This document shows positions 25,870-32,613 of a DNA stretch of 64,000 nucleotides, in pieces. The notes under the pieces were generated by a model. That model was not told the DNA's origin and ran no database searches. It saw only the letters and a program-made list of their open reading frames with translations. Location of the stretch: the NCBI RefSeq assembly GCF_900110465.1, contig NZ_FODV01000001.1, positions 248,001-312,000 on the forward strand, in the 5' to 3' direction. This stretch comes from Halogranum amylolyticum (GTDB lineage: Archaea; Halobacteriota; Halobacteria; Halobacteriales; Haloferacaceae). Made by a program: the position numbers and the translations under genes. Numbering within the stretch: position 1 is the stretch's first letter; each line of letters begins with the position of its first letter.

Positions 25870-27057
25870 ATGAGTGATTCACAGTTCCCCGAACCGGACG
25901 TGGCGGTCGAGGCTATCCAACCAGTGGATCTCAAGGCGAAGATCGACGCCGGTGAGCCGCTGACCATCCTCGACGTCCGTGCGGAGAACGAGTTCGAGAA
26001 GTGGAGCATCGACGGCGAGAGCATCGACGTGATCAACGTCCCGTACTTCGAGCTCCTCGAAGGCGTCGACGACGAGCTCCTGAGCCGGCTCCCCGACGAC
26101 CAGCCGGTCGTCGTCGTCTGTGCGAAAGGTGGTTCCAGCGAGTACATCGCCGGACTCCTGAAAGAGGAAGACGTCGACGCGACGAACCTCGAACGCGGGA
26201 TGAAAGGCTGGGCGCGGATCTACGAGTACGCCGAACTCGACGTCGACTCCGAGGCGACGATCGCCCAGTACCGTCGCCCCTCGAGCGGCTGTCTCGCCTA
26301 CCTCGTCGTCTCCGACGGCGAGGCGGCAGTCATCGACCCGCTCCGTGCGTTCACCTCGGAGTACGTGCAGGACGCCCGCACGCTCGGTGCCGATCTGAAG
26401 TACGCAGTCGACACGCACGTCCACGCCGACCATATCTCGGGCGTCCGGACGCTCGCCGCCGAGACGGACGCGACGGCCGTCCTGCCCGAACCCGCCGTCG
26501 CCCGCGGCGTCGACTACGACAGCGACTACGAGACGGTCGCCGACGGCGACGTGCTGACGGTCGGCGACGTCGACGTCGAGGTGCTCCACACGCCGGGGCA
26601 CACCTCGGGGATGACCTCGTATCTGATCGACGGTGAGGTGCTCGCGACCGGCGACGGACTGTTCACCGAGAGCGTCGCGCGCCCCGACCTCGAAGAGGGC
26701 GACGAGGGTGCCGAGGACGCCGCCGGGTTGCTCTACGACACCCTGCAGAACACGGTGCTGTCGCTCCCCGACGAGACGCTCGTCGCTCCCGCCCACTTCA
26801 GCGACGCCGCGACGCCTCGCGACGACGGGACGTACGTGGCGTCGCTCGGCGACTTGAAGTCGCGGATGGACGCGCTCACGATGGAGCGAGACGAGTTCGT
26901 CGAGTTCATCCTCTCGGACATGCCGCCGCGGCCGAGTAACTACGAGGAGATCATCGCGACGAACCTCGGCCAGTCCGACGCCTCCGACGAGGAGGCGTTC
27001 GAGCTCGAGCTCGGTCCGAACAACTGCGCCGCCAGCCAGGACGCGCTGACCAACTGA
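25870..27057 (+). CDS. Rhodanese and metallo-beta-lactamase fusion (persulfide dioxygenase-like), copy 2
   Basis: The 395-residue protein from ATG 25870 (a TTG 6 bases earlier is not needed) has a rhodanese domain with Cys84 in VVCAKGGSSEY. An ETHE1-like MBL domain follows: THVHADHISGVR, TPGHTSGMTSYLI, GDGLFTESVAR and APAHF. It has the same layout as the gene at 23520 but differs clearly in sequence, and here it is the first gene before a YeeE/YedE transporter. It probably oxidises or moves sulfur that the transporter brings in. The downstream genes start after 6 bases. Confidence 0.9.
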   Translation: MSDSQFPEPDVAVEAIQPVDLKAKIDAGEPLTILDVRAENEFEKWSIDGESIDVINVPYFELLEGVDDELLSRLPDDQPVVVVCAKGGSSEYIAGLLKEEDVDATNLERGMKGWARIYEYAELDVDSEATIAQYRRPSSGCLAYLVVSDGEAAVIDPLRAFTSEYVQDARTLGADLKYAVDTHVHADHISGVRTLAAETDATAVLPEPAVARGVDYDSDYETVADGDVLTVGDVDVEVLHTPGHTSGMTSYLIDGEVLATGDGLFTESVARPDLEEGDEGAEDAAGLLYDTLQNTVLSLPDETLVAPAHFSDAATPRDDGTYVASLGDLKSRMDALTMERDEFVEFILSDMPPRPSNYEEIIATNLGQSDASDEEAFELELGPNNCAASQDALTN

Positions 27058-27063
27058 TCGACG

Positions 27064-27537
27064 ATGTTGGACATTGCAGCGCTGTTTCCGAACGGGGTCG
27101 CCCAATACGCCATCGGTGGACTACTGATCGGCGTCGGGGCAGCCGTCATCTACCTCGGGACGGGCATCATCGCCGGCGCGAGCACGTTCTTCGAGTCGAC
27201 GCTGTCCTACGTGTCGCGGCTTCCCCGATTCAACCAGGCGAAGTACCTCCGCTCGCGCGACTGGCGGGTCGTGTTCACTCTCGGCATCGTCGGCGGCGCG
27301 GCCGTCTACGCACTGCTGTTCGACGCGTGGTTCACCACCGACGTCCAGTGGTGGCGACTGCTCGGCGGCGGGTTCCTCGTCGGCGTCGGGACGCGCCTCG
27401 GTAAGGGCTGTACCTCCGGCCACGGCGTCTGCGGGGTTGGCTCGGCGTCCTCGACGTCGATCGCGAACGTCGTCACGTTCATGGCTGTCGCCATCGGGAC
27501 CGCCCAACTGATCCAGGCACTGGGGGTAACGCCATGA
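27064..27537 (+). CDS. YeeE/YedE-type sulfur transporter, first half
   Basis: The 157-residue membrane protein has about four hydrophobic segments and the signature GKGCTSGHGVCGVGS, holding two Cys. Full-length YeeE (TsuA) moves thiosulfate through a chain of conserved Cys. Here the protein is half size and the second half is encoded by the next gene with a 4-base ATGA overlap. The half carries the SGHG motif; the partner carries the SGICPG motif. Together they should form one pseudo-dimeric pore. Confidence 0.9.
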   Translation: MLDIAALFPNGVAQYAIGGLLIGVGAAVIYLGTGIIAGASTFFESTLSYVSRLPRFNQAKYLRSRDWRVVFTLGIVGGAAVYALLFDAWFTTDVQWWRLLGGGFLVGVGTRLGKGCTSGHGVCGVGSASSTSIANVVTFMAVAIGTAQLIQALGVTP

Positions 27538-28001
27538 GCGGTGCCGAAGACCGCCACCCGCTTTTCATGCCGCTGATCCTCGTCGGCGGCCTGATCTTCG
27601 GGTTCGGACTCGGCTTCAGTGAGATGGCACAGCCGGAGGTCGTGTTGAACTTCCTCCAGTTCGAGGATCTTGGGCTCCTCTTCGTGATGGGGGGTGCCGC
27701 GGTCGTTACCGGCGTCACGTTCTTCGTGGCGACCCGCCTCGACCGGACCGCACCGCTGACGGGCCGAGCGTACACCCGTCGACTGAAGTCGATGGACCGA
27801 AACGTCCTCCTCGGCGGATCGATCTTCGGCGTCGGCTGGGGGGTCTCGGGGATCTGCCCGGGTGCGGCCTACGCGAGTCTCGGCATCGGGAACCTCCCGA
27901 TCCTGTGGGCCATCGGCGGGATGTTCCTCGGCGCGTACGCTCAGGGGTATCTCCGGGCCCGGATGACAGACGACTCGACGGCGGCCGTCGGGGCCGACTG
28001 A
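27534..28001 (+). CDS. YeeE/YedE-type sulfur transporter, second half
   Basis: The 155-residue membrane protein opens with a hydrophobic LILVGGLIFGFGLGFSEM, followed by MAQPEVVLNFLQF and the signature GWGVSGICPGAAYASLG with one Cys. Its overlap with the first half implies coupled translation and 1:1 assembly. Substrate is thiosulfate or another sulfane-sulfur species by family and by context (rhodanese-MBL upstream). A thiol-sensing regulator gene follows after 78 bases. Confidence 0.9.
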   Translation: MSGAEDRHPLFMPLILVGGLIFGFGLGFSEMAQPEVVLNFLQFEDLGLLFVMGGAAVVTGVTFFVATRLDRTAPLTGRAYTRRLKSMDRNVLLGGSIFGVGWGVSGICPGAAYASLGIGNLPILWAIGGMFLGAYAQGYLRARMTDDSTAAVGAD

Positions 28002-28022
28002 CGGCCGAACGGCTGTGCGCGA

Positions 28023-28050
28023 TTGTGCATGAACTAGACAACCTTTTATC
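28023..28050 (+). promoter_or_regulatory. Promoter of first Cys-HTH regulator with sulfur-island motif
   Basis: TTGTG (28023-28027) and GACAACC (28037-28043) bracket an 9-base centre and lead straight into TTTTATC (28044-28050), which is about 30 bases before the regulator ATG at 28080. The half-sites and the ACAACC end match the elements at 29955 and 31705. This supports a separate, possibly autoregulated promoter inside the transporter operon. Confidence 0.45.
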
Positions 28051-28079
28051 GAAGCAGACCAATATATCACACAAGAACA

Positions 28080-28490
28080 ATGGCTAACTCGATGAGCGAA
28101 CTGATCCAGCAGGATATGGAGTGTGAAGGGCTGCTGGAGTGTATGCACGGGCTGAAGGAACTCGACAAGCGTTGTTTCCAGGTGCTCACCGAGAGCGCCG
28201 AACCGCTGACCGTCGACGAGGTGGCCGAGCAGGTCGGCCGCGAGCGGTCGACGGCGTACCGCTCCGTCCAGCGGCTGCTGCAGACCGGGTTCATCCAGAA
28301 GGAGCAGGTGAACTACGACCAGGGCGGTTACTACCACGTCTACCGACCGACGAACCCGGAGAAGATCGCAGACGAGATGCAGACGATGCTCAACGAGTGG
28401 TACGCGAAGATGGGACAGCTCATCCACGAGTTCCGCGACAAGTATCCGGAGTCCGAGCAGTCCACGCAGTCGGTGTCGATCGAGAACTGA
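28080..28490 (+). CDS. Cysteine-containing single winged-helix regulator, copy 1 (TrmB/OxsR-like)
   Basis: The 136-residue protein has an N-terminal segment with Cys15 and Cys21 (MECEGLLECMHGL) and Cys32 (KRCFQV). A winged helix follows: PLTVDEVAEQVGRERSTAYRSVQRLLQTGFIQKEQ, then a wing YYHVYRP and a C-terminal helix NEWYAKMGQLIHEF for dimerisation. Single-wHTH TrmB-like proteins with a sensor Cys (OxsR in Haloferax volcanii) control oxidative and sulfur stress genes. The three Cys are conserved in the paralogue at 30018, which points to thiol or persulfide sensing. The targets are inferred to be this island. Confidence 0.85.
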   Translation: MANSMSELIQQDMECEGLLECMHGLKELDKRCFQVLTESAEPLTVDEVAEQVGRERSTAYRSVQRLLQTGFIQKEQVNYDQGGYYHVYRPTNPEKIADEMQTMLNEWYAKMGQLIHEFRDKYPESEQSTQSVSIEN

Positions 28491-28786
28491 GCTGACTTCT
28501 CTCGATTTCTCTCGGACCCGACCAGCCGCCGCGCCAACCGTTCCGCCGTATATCGATCGCCTGGAGACGTCGTCCCGCCGAATCGAAGACGAGGCGGAGA
28601 CGTCGTCGACTGCCTCCCTCGGCGGCCGGACCGTTCTGACGGAACCGACGGTCGAGGCCGATCGAGAATTGGGGGTCAGTATTGTATCTCGTTCCCAAAA
28701 CTGTTAAGTTTCCCTGCCGGGTATGGTGCAGTAGACAGAATAGTATGATTCGTACAAAACCATACACTATCGGGGGTCGCTGATCG
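28491..28786 (+). promoter_or_regulatory. Intergenic region before the TauE unit
   Basis: This 296-base gap holds a TATA-like GTTAAGTTT near 28703-28711 after CGTTCCCAAAAC. An inverted repeat GTATGGT (28721-28727) and ACCATAC (28759-28765) has a 31-base spacer, lying close to or after the transcription start. The arms are distinct from the ACAACC-type sites, so this unit may answer to another factor. No reading frame is supported. Confidence 0.4.
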
Positions 28787-28936
28787 ATGTTCGGAATCGA
28801 AACGCTGTCCGGAACGGCTCAGGCCGCCGCACTCGTCGGACTCGTGCTCGTCGAGGCGATCGTGCTGTACGTCGGCTACGGAGGGCTCGTCCGACTGGTG
28901 GGTCCCACGGTGATAGACGCACTCGGTGGTGAGTAG
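28787..28936 (+). CDS. Small single-span membrane protein, 49 residues
   Basis: ATG 28787 opens a 49-residue frame ending at TAG 28934-28936. It has a hydrophobic helix at about 12-34 (AAALVGLVLVEAIVLYVGYG) and a second partly hydrophobic stretch LVRLVGPTVIDALG. There is no Cys. It ends 17 bases before the TauE start and should be co-translated. A short membrane partner for the exporter or a small regulator of it is plausible. I do not recognise it from sequence alone. Confidence 0.7.
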   Translation: MFGIETLSGTAQAAALVGLVLVEAIVLYVGYGGLVRLVGPTVIDALGGE

Positions 28937-28953
28937 TCGTGGAGGTACTCGGA

Positions 28954-29961
28954 ATGAGTCTCGCTCTCCTCGTGCTCTTCGTGGGGTTCGGAGTGCTCAT
29001 CGGCATCCTGTTCGGGTTCTTCGGGATGGGGGGGAGCTTTCTCGTCACGCCGGCGCTCATCGTCATGGGGTATCCCACGCGGGTAGCCGTCGGCAGCGGC
29101 CTCGCGTTCGTGTTCGGGACGTCCGTCATCGGCGCGCTCAGACACCGCTCGCTCGGGCAGGTCGACTACAAACTCGCGGCGCTGATGACGCTCAGCGTGA
29201 CCGCTGGCATCGAGGCCGGGAAGACCGTCGTCCTGGGCCTCGAGTCGCTCGGACTCGCCGACATGATCATCTCCGTCGCCTACGTCGGACTGTTGGGTCT
29301 CGTCGGCGCGTTCGTCGTCTACGAGTCGTGGCAGACGTCCACCGAGGAGGGCAACGAGAGCGGCGAGAGCGGCGAGACAGCGGATGAAGAGGGACCGACG
29401 GGACTGTTCACCGGGATTCGCCTCCCGCCGATGGTGTCGCTGACGGGGGGACCGTCGGTGTCGCTGTGGGTGATTCTGGCGGTCGGCCTCGTCGTCGGCG
29501 TGCTCGCCGGCTTCCTGGGCGTGGGTGGCGGTTTCCTCCTGATGCCCGCGATGATGTACGGGTTCGGCGTCCCGGCCGCCGTCGCCGTCGGCACCGACAT
29601 CCTCCAGATCACCGTCTCCGGCGGCGTCGGGAGCTTCCTGTACGCCCAGTCGGGCGGTGTCGACCTCAGTATCGTCGCTCCGCTCCTCGCCGGGAGCGCA
29701 CTCGGCGCACGACTCGGGACCGCCGCGACCAGTCTGGTCGACGAAGACGGTATCAAGATCTACTTCGGGCTGATGCTGGTCGGCGGTGCGATCGCCGTCG
29801 CCGTCCGACAGGTCGGAAACAGCTACGGTATCGACGTGCTGAGCACGGTCAGTCTCGTCATCATCGTCGGATCGGCAGTGCTCGTCAGCGGCGCCGTCGT
29901 CTACAACAGCGTTCGGGAACTCCGACAGCGTCGAGTCGAGCGACAACAGTCGTCTGTGTAG
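28954..29961 (+). CDS. TauE/SafE-family sulfur-compound exporter
   Basis: The 335-residue membrane protein starts at the ATG at 28954, preceded by a clear GGAGGT 7 bases upstream (28941-28946). A GTG at 28939 is an alternative. The protein has two repeated halves with the FGMGGSFLVTPALIVMGYP and FLGVGGGFLLMPAMMYGFGVP motifs of TauE/SafE and about 8 membrane helices. A Glu/Ser/Gly-rich loop (SGESGETADEEG) separates the halves. Family members export sulfite, taurine or sulfoacetate. Its place between two sulfur regulators fits sulfite or thiosulfate removal. Confidence 0.9.
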   Translation: MSLALLVLFVGFGVLIGILFGFFGMGGSFLVTPALIVMGYPTRVAVGSGLAFVFGTSVIGALRHRSLGQVDYKLAALMTLSVTAGIEAGKTVVLGLESLGLADMIISVAYVGLLGLVGAFVVYESWQTSTEEGNESGESGETADEEGPTGLFTGIRLPPMVSLTGGPSVSLWVILAVGLVVGVLAGFLGVGGGFLLMPAMMYGFGVPAAVAVGTDILQITVSGGVGSFLYAQSGGVDLSIVAPLLAGSALGARLGTAATSLVDEDGIKIYFGLMLVGGAIAVAVRQVGNSYGIDVLSTVSLVIIVGSAVLVSGAVVYNSVRELRQRRVERQQSSV

Positions 29962-29987
29962 TTCTAATTGCACAATATTCACACAAC
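29955..29987 (+). promoter_or_regulatory. Operator-like TGTGTAGT/CACACAAC site before second Cys-HTH regulator
   Basis: TGTGTAGT at 29955-29962 overlaps the TauE stop codon and CACACAAC lies at 29980-29987. Both 8-base elements recur at the thioredoxin promoter (31705-31712 and 31726-31733). A TATA-like CTGTTTTGG follows, 30 bases before the ATG at 30018. This implies an independent promoter for the second regulator. Confidence 0.55.
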
Positions 29988-30017
29988 TGTTTTGGCGGCA
30001 GAGGCCGAAGGGTGAGT

Positions 30018-30419
30018 ATGGGAAACTCGATGCGCGACCACCTCCGGCAGGATATGGCGTGTGAGGGGCTCTTGGAGTGTATTCACGGGCTCGGCGACCT
30101 CGAACAGCGCTGTTTCCGGACGCTCGTCGAACAGTCGCGTCCGATGACCGTCGACGACCTCGCGGCCGCGGTCGACCGCGAGCGCTCGACGACGTACCGC
30201 GCCGTGCAGCGACTGTGTCAGAGTGGACTCGTCGAGAAAGAACAGCAGTCCTACGAGACCGGTGGCTACTGTCACGTCTACCGGCTGGCCGATTCGGAGG
30301 CGATCGCCGACGACCTCCAACGGACGCTCAACGACTGGTACGCCGAGATGGGCCAACTGGTCCACGAGTTCCGCGAGACGTACGCGACCGAACCGTCGAC
30401 GTCGACGGCGGACGAGTGA
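30018..30419 (+). CDS. Cysteine-containing single winged-helix regulator, copy 2 (TrmB/OxsR-like)
   Basis: The 133-residue paralogue of the gene at 28080 keeps Cys15, Cys21 and Cys32 (MACEGLLECIHGL; QRCFRT). The winged helix reads PMTVDDLAAAVDRERSTTYRAVQRLCQSGL, with two extra Cys in the recognition region and at GGYCHVYRL. The C-terminal helix is LNDWYAEMGQLVHEF. The N-terminal Cys block is nearly identical in both proteins, while the recognition helix differs, so they may sense the same signal at related sites. M20 peptidase follows after 6 bases. Confidence 0.85.
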   Translation: MGNSMRDHLRQDMACEGLLECIHGLGDLEQRCFRTLVEQSRPMTVDDLAAAVDRERSTTYRAVQRLCQSGLVEKEQQSYETGGYCHVYRLADSEAIADDLQRTLNDWYAEMGQLVHEFRETYATEPSTSTADE

Positions 30420-30425
30420 GTGGCC

Positions 30426-31679
30426 ATGTCGTCGCTCTCTCCCCCGCTCTCGGCGTTTCTCGACGACAGTCGTGAGCGACTCGTCGAGACGGCGCTCGAA
30501 CTCCTCAGTTTCGACACGCAGAACCCGCCCGGTGAGACGGCTGACTTGATCGCGTGGCTGGAGCGGTCGCTCCGTACCGCCGGGCTCGAGACCGAACGCA
30601 TCGCCGTCGACGAGACGAAACCGAACCTCGTCGCGAGACTCTCGGGCGCGTCCGAGCACACGCTCCTCTACGACGGGCACGTCGACACCGTCCCCTTCGA
30701 CGCGACGACGTGGGTCCACGACCCGCTGGGAGAACGCGTCGGCGAGCGGCTCTACGGCCGGGGAGCGACAGACATGAAGGGACCGCTGGCCGCGATGCTT
30801 CTGGCCGCCCGAGCGTACGCCGAGACCGAGACGACGCCCCCCGTCTCGCTCGCGTTCGCCTTCGTCAGCGACGAGGAGACCGGCGGTGCTGCCGGCCTAC
30901 CGGCGCTGGTCGAGGGGGGTCATCTCGCCGCCGACGGCTGTGTCATCGGCGAGACGACCTGCGAACGGGGCCGTCACTCCGTCACCGTCGCAGACCGTGG
31001 CAGTCTCTGGCTCACTCTCGAAGCACGGGGAACGGCGGCTCACGGGTCGCGGCCGATGCTCGGGACGAACGCCATCGACCGACTGTACGATGCGGTGACG
31101 GCGATCCGAGAGCTGCTCGAAGCGCGGCCGCTCCGCCTCGACGACGACGTCCGAGCGACCGTCGAGGAGTCGATTGACTACTACGCGCCCCAGATGGGCG
31201 AGCGGGAGGCCCGCACGCTGTTCGAGTATCCGACGGTCAACCTCGGAACGTTCGACGGCGGCGAGGCGATCAACAGCGTCCCCGAGCTGGCGACCGCTCG
31301 GCTCGACGTCCGTGTCTCACCCGGCGTCGACACCCGAGCCATCCTCGCGGAGGTTCGTAGCCGTCTGGACGAGTTCGACGACGTCGAACTCACCGACAGT
31401 CGCCGGAGCGTCGGGACGTTCGTCGACGTGGACGAGCCCATCGTCTCTGCGACGACCGCGCTCGCGCGTGAGGCCACCGGCGAACGAGTCTACCGGCGGA
31501 GTGCGACCGGCGGTGGAGACGCGAAACAGCTCAGAAACGCCGGCATCCCGACCGTCGAGTTCGCGCTCGGGACGGATACGGTCCACGCCGTCGACGAATA
31601 CACTACCGTCGACGCGCTCGCCGGAAACGCGTTCGTCTACACCGCACTGCCGTACGCGTTCGCCGACCGACTCCAGTGA
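30426..31679 (+). CDS. M20-family metallopeptidase (ArgE/DapE-like)
   Basis: 417 residues from ATG 30426; a GTG 6 bases upstream is possible. Metal-ligand motifs are YDGHVDTVPFD, GRGATDMKGPLAAML, SDEETGG and the late HAVDEY. The lid domain (residues about 185-290) is the usual dimerisation part. Family members cleave acyl-amino acids or dipeptides with two metals. Its location between two thiol regulators and two thioredoxins suggests an N-acyl-cysteine or gamma-glutamyl-cysteine substrate, but nothing in the active site shows this. It is probably co-transcribed with the regulator upstream. Confidence 0.85.
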   Translation: MSSLSPPLSAFLDDSRERLVETALELLSFDTQNPPGETADLIAWLERSLRTAGLETERIAVDETKPNLVARLSGASEHTLLYDGHVDTVPFDATTWVHDPLGERVGERLYGRGATDMKGPLAAMLLAARAYAETETTPPVSLAFAFVSDEETGGAAGLPALVEGGHLAADGCVIGETTCERGRHSVTVADRGSLWLTLEARGTAAHGSRPMLGTNAIDRLYDAVTAIRELLEARPLRLDDDVRATVEESIDYYAPQMGEREARTLFEYPTVNLGTFDGGEAINSVPELATARLDVRVSPGVDTRAILAEVRSRLDEFDDVELTDSRRSVGTFVDVDEPIVSATTALAREATGERVYRRSATGGGDAKQLRNAGIPTVEFALGTDTVHAVDEYTTVDALAGNAFVYTALPYAFADRLQ

Positions 31680-31704
31680 ACGACTCCCGCTGCAGACGAA
31701 TGGT

Positions 31705-31740
31705 TGTGTAGTATTGGACCAACTACACACAACCCTTATG
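31705..31740 (+). promoter_or_regulatory. Thioredoxin promoter with inverted-repeat operator
   Basis: TGTGTAGT (31705-31712) and ACTACACA (31722-31729) form a perfect 8-base inverted repeat with a 9-base spacer. It runs into ACAACCCTTATG (31729-31740), whose TTATG lies about 26 bases before the ATG at 31765. The site shares TATTGGAC with the tusA promoter and TGTGTAGT/CACACAAC with the site at 29955. It is the best conserved member of the island motif. Confidence 0.6.
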
Positions 31741-31764
31741 TCGGTACGGTTCGTATCGAGTGTG

Positions 31765-32112
31765 ATGACAGACGAACAAGCGACGAAGACTACACCGACC
31801 AGCCCGATCACCCTGGAGTCTAGCGACGACTTCGCGACGGTCGTCGCCGACCACGACGTCGTCCTCGTAGACTTCTACGCCGACTGGTGTGGTCCGTGCC
31901 AGATGCTCGAGCCGATTCTGGAGACGGTCGCACAGGAGACGCCAGCAGCCGTCCTGAAAGTCGACTCCGACCAGTTCCAGCAGCTCGCCGCCCAACACGG
32001 CGTCCGCGGCATCCCGACGACGGTTCTTTACGCGAACGGCGAACCCCAGGAGTCGCTCGTCGGCGTCAAACAGGCCGACCAGTACGCCGCCCTCATCCGC
32101 CAGTACGCGTAG
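31765..32112 (+). CDS. trxA: Thioredoxin (WCGPC)
   Basis: The 115-residue protein has a thioredoxin fold with the active site ADWCGPC (Cys42 and Cys45), the cis-Pro segment GIPTTVL and the buried Asp in VVLVDFYAD. ATG 31765 was chosen because an earlier ATG at 31738 lies inside the promoter TATA. It reduces protein disulfides and persulfides; in the sulfur island it can release sulfur from rhodanese or reset the Cys regulators. A paralogue follows 98 bases later. Confidence 0.93.
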   Translation: MTDEQATKTTPTSPITLESSDDFATVVADHDVVLVDFYADWCGPCQMLEPILETVAQETPAAVLKVDSDQFQQLAAQHGVRGIPTTVLYANGEPQESLVGVKQADQYAALIRQYA

Positions 32113-32210
32113 TCGCCGTCTTTCGGGCCGAGAGACGCGACGACACCCGTCGTGAGCGCACCGCGCACGACCCATCAACAGCTAACCCACTACCGCCGAT
32201 ACGAGACACC

Positions 32211-32546
32211 ATGAGCGACACCCGCCTCAGTTCCAAACCGATCCGCCTCGACGACCGTACCGCACTCGACGCCGCCATCGACGAACACGACGACCTCCTC
32301 GTCGAGTTCTACACCGAGGGCTGTGGCAAGTGCAAGATGCAGGAGCCGATCCTGGGCAACGTCGCCCGTGCGACCGGCGTCACGGTCGCGATGATCAACG
32401 CCTCGTACACGCTCGATCTGGTCGAGGAGCTGGAGATGCAAGGTGTCCCGACCCTCCTGCTCTACCGCGACGGGGAACTGGTCGAACAGTGGTTCGGCTA
32501 CCACGGGACCGAGGAACTCGTCGAACTGGTCGAGGCGGCCCACTGA
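32211..32546 (+). CDS. Thioredoxin-like protein with CGKC site
   Basis: The 111-residue protein has a thioredoxin fold with active site EGCGKC (Cys38 and Cys41) in place of CGPC and the cis-Pro segment GVPTLLLYRDG. A Lys in the motif is likely to shift the redox potential upward or alter partner choice. It is likely a thiol-disulfide exchange protein for island partners. No signal peptide is present. The N-terminal SKPIRLDDR strand matches thioredoxins. Confidence 0.88.
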   Translation: MSDTRLSSKPIRLDDRTALDAAIDEHDDLLVEFYTEGCGKCKMQEPILGNVARATGVTVAMINASYTLDLVEELEMQGVPTLLLYRDGELVEQWFGYHGTEELVELVEAAH

Positions 32547-32613
32547 TTCGAGAGGCGAGACGACCCCGCTCGGCGAGCGACACCCTTTCTACGCTCTGTC
32601 GACTACTTATAGG

